Positions 1 to 7,598 are shown, counted from the stretch's first letter. The stretch: 64,000 bases of DNA from Cellulomonas dongxiuzhuiae (GCF_018623035.1 NZ_CP076023.1:3782001-3846000); one strand, 5' to 3'. Made by a program: numbers and translations. Notes: generated from the letters alone by a model not told the origin.

Positions 1-413
1 GCGCCGATGACCACGAGCGGGACCAGCGCGATGTACGACCACAGCAGGCCATTGAGGACGCGGCCGGCGAGCCGCGGGCCGGGCCGCGCGGGCAGCGTGC
101 GGACGAACGCGTCGAACGGCTGGGCACGGTCCTCGGCGACGCCCGCACCGTGCGTGAACAGGCACGCCGACATGATGGCGAACGTGCCGAGCTGCGCGAT
201 CGCGGCCGTCGAGGCCAGCGGGTGCGACGTGATCGCGTCCTGCGGGATGACGAAGAACACCAGCGCGAGACCGGGGAACAGCAGGTTGCCGATGACGGCG
301 ATCGGGACGCGCACGGTCTCGAGGAACTGGTAGCGCGTGTGCAGCCGGGCGAGCGACGCCCAGGGACGCAGCGTCGCGCGGGGCGTGGCGCGGGGGGCGG
401 CGGTGGCGGTCAT
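1..413 (-). CDS. ABC-2 type transporter permease, 3' part cut by window edge
   Basis: This is the membrane subunit of an ABC exporter; only the first 137 or so residues lie inside the window. The start ATG overlaps the stop of the ATPase gene upstream (ATGA at 410-413), so the two are translationally coupled. After a short Thr/Ala-rich N-terminus there is a hydrophobic stretch (VIGNLLFPGLALVFFVI) and a second one (AIAQLGTFAIMSACLF), followed by the DRAQPFDAF segment, all typical of ABC-2 permeases that share operons with DrrA/CcmA-like ATPases. Family membership is well supported by the pattern and by the partner gene. The substrate is unknown. Confidence 0.8.
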   Translation of the reverse strand, partial: MTATAAPRATPRATLRPWASLARLHTRYQFLETVRVPIAVIGNLLFPGLALVFFVIPQDAITSHPLASTAAIAQLGTFAIMSACLFTHGAGVAEDRAQPFDAFVRTLPARPGPRLAGRVLNGLLWSYIALVPLVVIG

Positions 414-1390
414 CGGGTCACCTCGGGTGCGGGCTGGGTGGTGCGGGCGGACGGCTCGGCGGGCTCGGTGCCGGCGTCCTCGACGTGCGACGTGAGCGAC
501 AGGAACGCCTCCTCGAGCGAGGCCCCGCGCACCTCCAGGTCGGCGAACGGCACGGACCGCTCGACGAGCGCGCGGACGAGCACGTCGGCGTCGGACGCGA
601 CCAGGGTGACCCGCGTTCCGCCGGGCACGGCGGTGCCGTCGGTGACGTCCTGCAGCCCCGGCAGGCCCGCCAGGTCGCCGCCGCCCCCGGACGCGAGCGT
701 GAGCGAGACGCGGCGCACGGCGACGAGGTCGAGCACGCGCGCGAGGCTGTCGTCGGCCAGGACGCGCCCCTCGCCGACCACGACGACGCGCTCGGCGAGC
801 GCCTCGATCTCCTCGAGGTAGTGGCTGGTCACGATGACCGTGGCGCCGTCCGCGTGGTAGTCGCGCAGCGCCTGCCACAGCACGTGCCGCGCCTCGACGT
901 CGAGGCCGGTGGTCGGCTCGTCGAGCAGCACGAGCCGCGGACGCCCGACCAGGGACAGCGCGACCGCGAGGCGGCGCTTCTGCCCGCCGGACAGGGCTCC
1001 GGTCTGCCGCTCGGCCATGTCGGTCAGGCCGAACCGCGCGAGCACCTCGCCCCGCGGCATGGGGTCGGCGTAGTGCCCGGCGACGAAGTCGACGACCTCG
1101 CGCACCTTGAGGGTGTCCGGCAGGCCGGTCTCCTGCGGTGTCGTGCCGAGCGACGTGCGCGACGCGGGGTCGCGGGGGTCGCCGCCGAAGACCCGGACGG
1201 TGCCCGCGTCGGGCGTGCGCAGGCCGGTGACCAGCGACAGCAGGGTCGTCTTGCCGGCCCCGTTGGGGCCGAGGAGGCCGACGATCTCGCCCGCGTCGAC
1301 ACGCAGGCTGACGTCGTCGAGAGCCGTGACGGCGCCGAAGCGGCGCGTGACGTGCTCGACGAGCACGGGAGGTGCGGTCGCGGTGGTCAT
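410..1390 (-). CDS. ABC transporter ATP-binding protein (DrrA/CcmA-like)
   Basis: This is the cytoplasmic nucleotide-binding subunit that powers the adjacent ABC-2 permease. The 326-residue product shows Walker A GPNGAGKTT near residue 41, the signature LSGGQKRRLAVAL near 134, and Walker B LVLLDEPTTGLD followed by the switch histidine in VIVTSHYLEEIE. The tail of about 100 residues after the NBD is Pro/Glu-rich and matches the extra C-terminal domain of drug-exporter ATPases of this class. Its ATG overlaps the stop of the upstream winged-helix gene (ATGA), and its stop overlaps the permease start. The substrate cannot be read from the sequence. Confidence 0.92.
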   Translation of the reverse strand: MTTATAPPVLVEHVTRRFGAVTALDDVSLRVDAGEIVGLLGPNGAGKTTLLSLVTGLRTPDAGTVRVFGGDPRDPASRTSLGTTPQETGLPDTLKVREVVDFVAGHYADPMPRGEVLARFGLTDMAERQTGALSGGQKRRLAVALSLVGRPRLVLLDEPTTGLDVEARHVLWQALRDYHADGATVIVTSHYLEEIEALAERVVVVGEGRVLADDSLARVLDLVAVRRVSLTLASGGGGDLAGLPGLQDVTDGTAVPGGTRVTLVASDADVLVRALVERSVPFADLEVRGASLEEAFLSLTSHVEDAGTEPAEPSARTTQPAPEVTR

Positions 1391-1692
1391 TCCTGCGCTC
1401 CCTTGAGCAGCTGGGTCAGCGTGTGGGTGTAGCGCTCGAACGCGAGGCGCCCGGCGGTGCTGAGCTCGACGTACGTCGCGGGCGTGCGCCCGACGTGCGT
1501 CTTGGTCTGCGTGACGTACCCGGCCTCCTCGAGGCGACGCAGGTGCGTGGACAGGTTGCCGGCCGTCATGTCGAGCAGCTTCTGCAACCGGGGGAAGGAG
1601 ACGCGGTCGCCGCGCTCGAGGGCGGCGAGGGTGGCGACGACCCGCAGCCGGGACGCCGAGTGGATGACCGGGTCGAGGTCGACCTCGCTCAC
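1387..1692 (-). CDS. Winged-helix transcriptional regulator (MarR/ArsR-like, HTH_27 type)
   Basis: This is a compact 101-residue DNA-binding protein. The recognition region reads RLQKLLDMTAGNLSTHLRRL, followed by a wing containing GYVTQTKTHVGRTPATYV and the conserved tail LSTAGRLAFERYTH. This matches the short winged-helix regulators that sit in front of ABC exporter genes in actinobacteria. The GTG start forms a GTGA overlap with the upstream membrane-protein gene, and the stop overlaps the ATPase start. The perfect palindrome at 2382-2399, in the operon promoter, is the obvious candidate operator. The effector is unknown. Confidence 0.85.
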   Translation of the reverse strand: MSEVDLDPVIHSASRLRVVATLAALERGDRVSFPRLQKLLDMTAGNLSTHLRRLEEAGYVTQTKTHVGRTPATYVELSTAGRLAFERYTHTLTQLLKGAQE

Positions 1693-2354
1693 GCGCGCCG
1701 CCGGTGCAGCGCGGCGAGCACGGCGGCGACGAGCATGCCGCCGCCTCCCGCGAGGGACATGACGAGGTACCCGGTGGGCATCGCGACGAGGCTCGCGGCC
1801 GCGGCGGTCGCGATCATCCACGCGCCGATGAGGTACAGCGACAGCTGCTGCCAGAGCGCGCCCCCGGCCATGTACAGCAGGCCGACCACGAGGCAGGCGG
1901 CGCCGTTGGCGACGATCGCGATGACCTCGGGGTTCGCGCCGGCGTCGACGACCCCGGCGACGAGCAGGCCCTGGCCGACGAACCCGATGCTCCACGCCCA
2001 GCCGTACATCATGCCGACCTGCTTGCTGGTGCCGGCGACGCCGTGCGTGGCGCGCCCGACGTGCACGAGGGTGACCACGAGCGCGATCACCGCGACGGCG
2101 GCGAACACGAGCCCGCCCTGGCCGGTGGCCGTCCGCGTGGGTGACGTGGTGGCGGTCCACCACTGCGCGGCGTACCCGACGAGCCAGGCGACGCCCCACA
2201 CGCCGAACAGGATGCGGTCGTCGACGTCGGAGTCGCGGACCCGTCGGCGCTGGGCGGCGACGATCGCGAGCCCGGAGAGGGGATCGGGCGGGGCGTCGTC
2301 GACGTCGGCGGGGTACGCCGGTTCGTCGGGGTCGTGCGGCTCGCGCCGGTCCAT
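1689..2354 (-). CDS. Multi-pass membrane protein, first gene of the ABC-exporter operon
   Basis: This is a 221-residue integral membrane protein of unknown function. After an acidic, Pro-rich N-terminus of about 40 residues (DPDEPAYPADVDDAPPDP) there are roughly five hydrophobic segments, starting with ILFGVWGVAWLVGYAA and ending with GGGGMLVAAVLAALH. The ATG at 2354 was chosen over an in-frame upstream start because a perfect GGAGGACACC ribosome-binding site precedes it, whereas the longer form would start inside the operator. It leads the four-gene operon and is coupled to the regulator by GTGA. A sensor or accessory role for the exporter is only an inference. Confidence 0.75.
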   Translation of the reverse strand: MDRREPHDPDEPAYPADVDDAPPDPLSGLAIVAAQRRRVRDSDVDDRILFGVWGVAWLVGYAAQWWTATTSPTRTATGQGGLVFAAVAVIALVVTLVHVGRATHGVAGTSKQVGMMYGWAWSIGFVGQGLLVAGVVDAGANPEVIAIVANGAACLVVGLLYMAGGALWQQLSLYLIGAWMIATAAAASLVAMPTGYLVMSLAGGGGMLVAAVLAALHRRRA

Positions 2355-2381
2355 GGTGTCCTCCGGGTGCTGGACTTTGCT

Positions 2382-2399
2382 GTGCAAACCACTTTGCAC
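2382..2399. promoter_or_regulatory. Perfect palindrome GTGCAAA-N4-TTTGCAC, probable operator
   Basis: Two 7-bp perfect inverted half-sites are separated by CCAC, 28 bp upstream of the first gene of the ABC-exporter operon. The position and symmetry suit a dimeric winged-helix repressor. The operon's own regulator (1387-1692) is the natural candidate. A further ACTTTGC copy lies at 2374-2380. Confidence 0.65.
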
Positions 2400-2478
2400 T
2401 GCTGCGGGCCGCCCGTCAAGAGCTCCACGCCGACCGCCCCTCGGGCACGGTCGGGGCGCGCCGACGTAGCCTGCGGGA

Positions 2479-3321
2479 ATGGGACGGACGGTGGACGAGC
2501 GCGCCGACGACGCAGGACCACCGGCCGGCGGCCGGCCGTCGGCGGCGCCCGCGCCCGGTGAGCGCGCGGTCGCGCGGCGTCTGACCGCGGAGGTCTGGAT
2601 CGTCCTGGGACTGTCGCTCGGGCAGTCCGCCGTCTACGCGGTGGTCTCCCTGGTCGCGAGGCTCACGGCCGGCCCGCCGCTCGCGGAGCAGACGACGACG
2701 CTCAACGCGAGCCAGTCGCCGCGCCCCTACCTGGACCTCACGTACCAGCTGCTGTCCATCGGGTTCGCGCTGCTGCCCGTCGCGCTGGCGCTGTACCTGC
2801 TGTCGGGCAACGGCCGGTCCGCCGTGCGGCGGCTGGGGCTGGACCGCACACGGCCGTGGCGCGACCTCGGTGTCGGCGTGGGGCTGGCCGCCCTCATCGG
2901 GATCCCCGGCCTCGGCCTGTACGTGGCGGGGCGCGCGCTCGGGATCACGGTCGAGGTGCAGGCCTCGGCCCTCAACGAGGCCTGGTGGACCGTGCCCGTC
3001 CTGATCCTGGCGGCGCTGCAGAACGCGCTGCTCGAGGAGGTCGTCGCCGTCGGGTACCTCATGGAGCGGCTGCGCGAGCTGCGGTGGAGCACCCCGGCGA
3101 TCATCGCGGCCAGCGCGCTGCTGCGCGGCTCCTACCACCTGTACCAGGGATGGGGGCCGTTCGTCGGCAACGTCGTCATGGGCATCGTGTTCGCGGAGTA
3201 CTACCGCCGACGACGGCGCGTCATGCCGCTCGTCGTCGCGCACACCGTGCTCGACGTCGTCGCGTTCGTCGGCTACGCCGCCCTGCCCGAGGAGTGGCTG
3301 GAGAGCCTCGGCGTCACGTGA
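2479..3321 (+). CDS. CPBP family intramembrane glutamic endopeptidase (Abi/Rce1-like)
   Basis: This is a 280-residue multi-pass membrane protein. The CPBP (CAAX protease and bacteriocin-processing) signature is visible as the paired Glu near residues 186-187 (NALLEEVVAVGYL), an Arg/His block around residue 220 (LLRGSYHLYQG), and a third His near 255 (VAHTVLDVVAF). These match motifs 1, 2 and 4 of the family. The N-terminal 30 residues are Ala/Pro-rich and probably cytosolic. It is divergently transcribed from the ABC operon and likely shares that intergenic promoter region. Substrates of most bacterial CPBP proteins are unknown, and nothing here indicates one. Confidence 0.85.
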   Translation: MGRTVDERADDAGPPAGGRPSAAPAPGERAVARRLTAEVWIVLGLSLGQSAVYAVVSLVARLTAGPPLAEQTTTLNASQSPRPYLDLTYQLLSIGFALLPVALALYLLSGNGRSAVRRLGLDRTRPWRDLGVGVGLAALIGIPGLGLYVAGRALGITVEVQASALNEAWWTVPVLILAALQNALLEEVVAVGYLMERLRELRWSTPAIIAASALLRGSYHLYQGWGPFVGNVVMGIVFAEYYRRRRRVMPLVVAHTVLDVVAFVGYAALPEEWLESLGVT

Positions 3322-3327
3322 CGCGGA

Positions 3328-3912
3328 TCAGGCGCGCGGGTCGCTCGCCAGGTCCCGCGCGACCTGCCGCACCGCGAAGCCGCTGACGACGTTGAGCGCC
3401 CCGCCGACGAACGCGAACAGCCCCAGCAGCACGCCGAACACCGCGAGCACCGTCTGCGGGCGCGCGATCAGCAGCAGCGCGAACAGCGTGCACACGAGCC
3501 CGAACGCGAGCGGCCAGTGCCACCCCGCGCTGCGCGACCGCGACTGCGCGACGGCACCGAGGATCGACACGACGCCGAGGACCAGCAGCCACGCGGCCAG
3601 CAGGAAGAACAGCACCCGGACGGTCGGCTGCGGCCACAGCACGACCGCGGCCCCGACGGCGATCCCGGCCAGCCCTTCGACGACCCACCACGTCCACCCC
3701 GGGGCGCCGCGGTCGACCAGCCCGAGCGCGACCGACACGACGCCGTCGACGACCGCGAAGATGCCGAACAGCCACACGATCGCCTGCACGGAGGCCGCCG
3801 GCTGCGCCATGAGCAGGAGCCCGAGGACGAGCAGCAGCAGACCGCGCAGCACGGGCAGCCACCACACCCTGTTCAGCGTCCGTGCCATGGCGGTGGTGAC
3901 GTCGTCGGCCAT
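3328..3912 (-). CDS. HdeD family membrane protein (DUF308)
   Basis: This is a 194-residue membrane protein with six regularly spaced hydrophobic helices, beginning LPVLRGLLLLVLGLLLM and including the motif WLFGIFAVVDGVVSVALG that recurs in HdeD proteins. In Enterobacteria HdeD is linked to acid resistance at high cell density; in actinobacteria the role is unclear. The start is supported by a GAGGAGATCACG ribosome-binding site. The gene converges with the CPBP gene, their ends lying 6 bp apart. It appears to be a single-gene unit. Confidence 0.85.
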   Translation of the reverse strand: MADDVTTAMARTLNRVWWLPVLRGLLLLVLGLLLMAQPAASVQAIVWLFGIFAVVDGVVSVALGLVDRGAPGWTWWVVEGLAGIAVGAAVVLWPQPTVRVLFFLLAAWLLVLGVVSILGAVAQSRSRSAGWHWPLAFGLVCTLFALLLIARPQTVLAVFGVLLGLFAFVGGALNVVSGFAVRQVARDLASDPRA

Positions 3913-4086
3913 CGTGATCTCCTCGCCGAGCCGTGGGCTCTGGGGTGAGCCGGCGTCGCAGGGTCGCGCGCCGACATCCCTGAGGTGAACGTAGCGCGCG
4001 GGGTCGCACGCGGCGCGGCAAGCGCGCCGACGGGGTGACCGGATCGCTCTCTCGCGGACGGGGGTGGGGTGAGTGGGGTGGGCGGG

Positions 4087-4320
4087 TCAGGCGTCGCGGC
4101 GGCGGCCGCCGTACTTGCGGTGCACGGCCTGCTTGCTGACGCCCAGCATGGTGGCGATCGCGGCCCACGGGACGCCGGCGGCGCGGGCGCGACGGACGGC
4201 GACGGCCTCGCGGCGGTCGACCTCGGTGCGCAGCCGGTGCAGCGCGAGCAGCGCACCCAGCGGGTCGTCGTCCTCGGCACGGGCGACCAGTGCGGTCATG
4301 TCGGCCTCCTCGTGGGTCAT
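4087..4320 (-). CDS. Small helix-turn-helix DNA-binding protein
   Basis: This 77-residue protein is basic at its C-terminus. The central part is an alpha-helical Arg/Glu-rich stretch and the C-terminal half is a clear HTH: GVPWAAIATMLGVSKQAVHRKYG, the form seen in small actinobacterial regulators and some sigma-factor-like HTH domains. The ATG is preceded by GAGGAGCACCG. Two identical GTCAAC-N4-GTTGAC palindromes lie 27-75 bp upstream, flanking a TTGACA -35-like hexamer, so autoregulation is likely. A longer overlapping reading frame on the same strand is a composition shadow. Confidence 0.8.
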   Translation of the reverse strand: MTHEEADMTALVARAEDDDPLGALLALHRLRTEVDRREAVAVRRARAAGVPWAAIATMLGVSKQAVHRKYGGRRRDA

Positions 4321-4343
4321 CGGTGCTCCTCGTCGTGCTGCAT

Positions 4344-4394
4344 GACGTCAACCTATGTTGACGTCGGCGTGCAGTTCTGTCAACACATGTTGAC
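4344..4394. promoter_or_regulatory. Twin operators GTCAAC-N4-GTTGAC flanking a promoter
   Basis: The first palindrome at 4344-4365 is extended (GACGTCAAC-N4-GTTGACGTC); the second at 4379-4394 is GTCAAC-N4-GTTGAC. Their centres are 32 bp apart, close to three helical turns, which suits cooperative binding on one DNA face. On the minus strand the second site contains a TTGACA -35 hexamer and the first covers the -10 region of the small HTH gene. Autorepression is the simplest reading. Confidence 0.7.
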
Positions 4395-4474
4395 CCCCGA
4401 GGATGAGGCGGCGCGCGCACGACCCTCCGTGAGGAGGACGAGCCGCGCGCACCTCGCTGCCTAGACTCGGCCTC

Positions 4475-7051
4475 ATGGCCTTCCTGTCCCCACCGGTGCC
4501 CGACGGTGCCGGTGGCGACCCCGGGACCGGCGCGGCACCCGCGCCGGGGACCGGGACGGGGACGGTCACCGGGACCGTCCGCGCCGTGCGCTCGCGCGTC
4601 GACGTGCAGGACGTCCGCCCGTCACGCGTGCACCGCCCCAGCGACCTGCTGGGCCTGACCCTCACGGCGGTGCTCGCGGTCCTCGTCGTCATCCTCGCGA
4701 CGTACGCGCAGAACACCACCACGGGCGTCGCCGAGGACGTGCAGGGGTTCGCGACCCTGCTGCGACGCATCCTGTTCGTGCCCGTCAACGTGCTGGTCGG
4801 CATCACCACCGTGGTCGTGCCCATCGCCGTGCTCACCGAGCTCGCGCTGCGACGCCTCGGGCGCCAGCTCCTGCAGGCCGTCGCCGCCGCTGTCGTCGCG
4901 ATGCTGCTGGTCGCCGCGCTGTTCTGGGTCTTCCTCACCTTCGGCTCCGACGAGCTCGTGCAGGGGCTGTCGGTGCGCCTCGCCGGTCAGTGGACCCTGA
5001 CGATCCCCGAGTACACGGCCATGCTGACGGCCCTGCTCACGGTCGCCGGGCCGCGCAGCCGGCGACGCAGCGTCGCGTGGTCGTGGAACCTGCTGTGGCT
5101 CACGACGGGCGTCGTCGTCATCACCGCGGCCGTCTCGCTGGCGGGCCTCGGCCTGGCGCTGCTCGTGGGCCGGGCCGCCGGGCTCGGCGTCCGGTACCTG
5201 GGAGGCGTCGACCCCGAGCGCGCGTACGGGAGCGCGCTGCTGGCCGGGATCCGGCGCGCGGGCGTGGAGCCCGCGACGGTCGTGCGCGTGCCCGACCCCG
5301 TGATCGAGGCGGACCGCACGCCCGCGACCGTCGACGCCCTCGCCATGCTGCCGGCCCCCACGCCCGCGCAGTGTGCGCTCGTGGAGGCGTCGGGCGACCG
5401 GGTGTACGACGTCGCCACCGACGACGGCCGCCACCTCGACCTCATCGTCTTCGACGGCGACCGGCAGGTCGTCGGCATGCTCACCCGCCTGTGGCGCAGC
5501 CTGCGGTTGCGCGGGCTCGAGGGCCGCTCGGCGCTCTCGCTGCGCCGGGCCACCGAGCGCGCCGCCCTGCTGTCCTACGCCGCGCGCGCCGCCGGCGTCC
5601 GCACGCCGCGGCTGCTGAGCATCGCCGAGGCCGAGGACTCGATGCTCCTGCTGCAGGAGAGCACCGACGCCGCGGTGCCGCTGTCCGACGTCCCCACGCA
5701 GGACATCGGCAACGACGTCCTGCACGCGATCTGGGAGCAGCTGAACCTCGCGCACGCGGCCGGCATCGCGCACCGCTCCCTGACGTCGGACGTCATCCTC
5801 GTCGAGCGGCGGCCCGGCGCACCGCGCGTGTGGATCACCGCGTGGGAGCAGGGCGACGTCGCGTCGTCCGACCTGGCGCGGCGCATGGACACCATGCAGC
5901 TCATCGCGCTGCTCGGCCTGCGCGTGGGCGCGGCACGCGCGGTCACGTCCGCCGCCGAGATGCTGCCGGCGGCCGACATCCAGGCGATCGGCCCGCTGCT
6001 GCAGACCGTCGCGCTCCCCCGGCGCACGCGCGAGGAGATGCGCGCCCACAAGGAGGTCCTCGCCGAGCTGCGCTCCGCGCTCGTCGCCCGCCTGCCGGAG
6101 GCCGACGTGCAGCCCGAGCAGCTCGTGCGGTTCGGCGCCCGCACGCTGCTGACCATCGTGCTCACGATCGTCGCCGTCTTCGCGGTGCTGGCGTCCGTCA
6201 ACGTCTCGCAGATCGGGCCGGTGCTCGCGGCGAGCGACTGGCGGTACTCGGCCCTCGCGTTCGTGCTGGGCCTCGTCACGCTGCTGGGTGCCGCCCTGGC
6301 CTTCGTCGCGTTCTCCCCCGTGCGGCTGCCCGTCTGGCGCGCGACGCTCGTGCAGACCGCCGCGACGTTCGTGGCGCTCGCCGCACCGGCCGGGATCGGT
6401 CCGGCCGCGCTCAACCTGCGCATGCTGACGCGACGCGGCGTCAGCGCGTCGCTCGCCGGGGCCACCGTGGCGCTGGTCCAGGTCAGCCAGTTCGTCACGA
6501 CGCTGCTGCTGCTGCTCGTGCTGACCGTGACGTCGGGCGTGCAGTCGTCCACGTCGTTCTCGGTCCCGCCCGCCGCGCTGATCGTCCTCGCGGTGGTCGC
6601 CGCGGGCGTCGGCATCGCCCTGCTCTTCCCCGGCGTGCGGACGTGGACGCAGCGCAGGATCGGACCCACCGTCCGTCAGACGCTGCCGCGGCTCATCGAG
6701 GTCGTCGGGCAGCCGTGGCGGCTCGCGCTCGCCCTCGGCGGCAACGTGCTCATGACGATGGGCTACGTGCTCGCGTTCGACGCGACGCTGGCGGCGCTCG
6801 GCCAGAAGGCGTCGCTCGTGCAGGTGGCCCTGGTGTTCCTCACGGGCAACACGGCGGGGTCCGTCATCCCGACGCCGGGCGGCATCGGGACCGTCGAGGG
6901 CGCGCTCGCGCTCGGCCTGTCGACCATCGCCGGCGTCAACCCCGGTGTCGCGGGCACCGTCGCGCTGCTCTTCCGCCTGCTGACGTTCTGGCTGCGGATC
7001 CCGTTCGGCTGGCTCGCGATGCGCTACCTGACGCGGGCCGGCGAGCTCTGA
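4475..7051 (+). CDS. Pseudokinase-LPG synthase transmembrane (UPF0104) fusion protein
   Basis: This 858-residue membrane protein has three parts. Residues 1-50 are Pro/Gly-rich. Residues 50-230 contain about five membrane helices. Residues 245-530 resemble a protein-kinase fold, and residues 550-855 form the eight-helix flippase-like region shared with MprF and YbhN proteins (for example ALAAPAGIGPAALNLRMLT and GNTAGSVIPTPGGIGTVEGA). In the kinase-like part the catalytic loop reads HRSLTSDVIL, with Ser where the HRD aspartate belongs, and no DFG is seen, so it is probably catalytically dead. A role in moving or sensing lipids or cell-wall intermediates is inferred from the family. A 16-bp hairpin follows the gene. 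Confidence 0.85.
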   Translation: MAFLSPPVPDGAGGDPGTGAAPAPGTGTGTVTGTVRAVRSRVDVQDVRPSRVHRPSDLLGLTLTAVLAVLVVILATYAQNTTTGVAEDVQGFATLLRRILFVPVNVLVGITTVVVPIAVLTELALRRLGRQLLQAVAAAVVAMLLVAALFWVFLTFGSDELVQGLSVRLAGQWTLTIPEYTAMLTALLTVAGPRSRRRSVAWSWNLLWLTTGVVVITAAVSLAGLGLALLVGRAAGLGVRYLGGVDPERAYGSALLAGIRRAGVEPATVVRVPDPVIEADRTPATVDALAMLPAPTPAQCALVEASGDRVYDVATDDGRHLDLIVFDGDRQVVGMLTRLWRSLRLRGLEGRSALSLRRATERAALLSYAARAAGVRTPRLLSIAEAEDSMLLLQESTDAAVPLSDVPTQDIGNDVLHAIWEQLNLAHAAGIAHRSLTSDVILVERRPGAPRVWITAWEQGDVASSDLARRMDTMQLIALLGLRVGAARAVTSAAEMLPAADIQAIGPLLQTVALPRRTREEMRAHKEVLAELRSALVARLPEADVQPEQLVRFGARTLLTIVLTIVAVFAVLASVNVSQIGPVLAASDWRYSALAFVLGLVTLLGAALAFVAFSPVRLPVWRATLVQTAATFVALAAPAGIGPAALNLRMLTRRGVSASLAGATVALVQVSQFVTTLLLLLVLTVTSGVQSSTSFSVPPAALIVLAVVAAGVGIALLFPGVRTWTQRRIGPTVRQTLPRLIEVVGQPWRLALALGGNVLMTMGYVLAFDATLAALGQKASLVQVALVFLTGNTAGSVIPTPGGIGTVEGALALGLSTIAGVNPGVAGTVALLFRLLTFWLRIPFGWLAMRYLTRAGEL

Positions 7052-7083
7052 GCGGAGCGCCCGACCTGCGAGCCCGCACGCAC

Positions 7084-7118
7084 CACGGCCCCCGTCACCG
7101 GGGGTGACGGGGGCCGTG
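7084..7118 (+). terminator. Strong hairpin terminator after the flippase-like gene
   Basis: Perfect 16-bp stem at 7084-7099 and 7103-7118 (CACGGCCCCCGTCACC and its complement) with a GGG loop, 32 bp past the stop codon. There is no U-tract, as is usual in high-GC actinobacteria. Confidence 0.85.
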
Positions 7119-7195
7119 CGGAGCGTCGGTGCCACCCGGCCGGCCGGCGCGACATAGCGACGGACCGGCGGGGACGCGCCGGGAGAGCGGGTGGT

Positions 7196-7333
7196 TCAGG
7201 CGGCGAGCGCGTCGCGCTGCGCGGGGACCATCACCGAGGCCTCCAGGCGGGCGGCGATCGCTGCCCAACGGCCGAGCGGGATGACCTGAGGACGAACCTC
7301 GTGCGGCTCCGCCGCCGAGTTGCGCTGGTCCAT
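7196..7333 (-). CDS. 45-residue protein controlled by a c-di-GMP riboswitch
   Basis: This is a short gene encoding 45 residues: a polar N-terminus (MDQRNSAAEPHEVRPQ), then a helix-prone stretch (GRWAAIAARLEASVM) and an Ala-rich end. No signal peptide or known domain was recognised. Its reality rests on context: GAAGGGG lies at good spacing before the ATG, a full GEMM-type aptamer lies directly upstream on the same strand, and a promoter with a CRP-like site precedes that. No other gene follows on this strand before the terminator of the flippase-like gene, so this peptide appears to be the riboswitch's target. Function is unknown. Confidence 0.7.
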   Translation of the reverse strand: MDQRNSAAEPHEVRPQVIPLGRWAAIAARLEASVMVPAQRDALAA

Positions 7334-7335
7334 GA

Positions 7336-7351
7336 CGAACCCCTTCGTTCG
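7336..7351 (-). promoter_or_regulatory. Candidate expression platform: hairpin enclosing the Shine-Dalgarno
   Basis: CGAAC (7351-7347) can pair with GTTCG (7340-7336), leaving GAAGGG in the loop or stem border, so the ribosome-binding site of the 45-codon gene would be masked or exposed depending on whether the last aptamer bases are engaged. This placement suggests translational control. It was read by eye and not folded computationally. Confidence 0.45.
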
Positions 7352-7418
7352 GTAGCCCGGCTGACCTCGTGGGTCCCGTGGCTTTGCGTCCCCCCCTTGC
7401 GGAGGGTTTGCCGTTTCG
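7346..7418 (-). promoter_or_regulatory. Cyclic di-GMP-I (GEMM) riboswitch aptamer
   Basis: The minus strand carries the hallmark blocks in the right order: GGCAAACC, a stem CCCTCC/GGGGGG closed by a GCAA (GNRA) tetraloop, then GACGCAAAGCCACGGG, a second stem GACC/GGTC with loop CACGA, and finally GCCGGGCTACCGA. This order and spacing match Rfam GEMM-I (c-di-GMP-I). The GNRA loop would dock into the second stem as in known structures. The bases around the ligand pocket look like those of c-di-GMP binders, but the related cAMP-GMP subclass cannot be excluded by eye. The aptamer ends against the ribosome-binding site of the 45-codon gene. Confidence 0.85.
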
Positions 7419-7459
7419 CTGACAAGTCAGACATTAGACGGCTCTCACCTGGAACGGAA

Positions 7460-7473
7460 GTGATCTGGGTCAC
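7460..7473. promoter_or_regulatory. CRP-like binding site GTGA-N6-TCAC
   Basis: GTGATCTGGGTCAC matches the core consensus for CRP/Cmr/GlxR proteins of actinobacteria. On the minus strand a -10-like TCTAAT follows at 7437-7432. If transcription starts near 7425, the site is centred at about -41.5, the classical class II activation distance. This would place cAMP (or a CRP paralogue) control upstream of the c-di-GMP riboswitch. Confidence 0.6.
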
Positions 7474-7598
7474 GTGTCCTGGACAGGAGCCCAATTCACC
7501 CGGTCGGCGGGCACGCAGAACCCTCCCGGCGGGCGTGTCGGCCGTCGCCACGCGCTGTGCCGCACCCGTTCGGGTGATCGTGAGCACCCCGCGCAGCA

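Noticed and set aside
4622..7135. An 837-codon minus-strand frame opposite the flippase-like gene
   Set aside because: Product is Arg/Asp/Gln-rich with no domain pattern, while the plus-strand gene has clear domains and a terminator.
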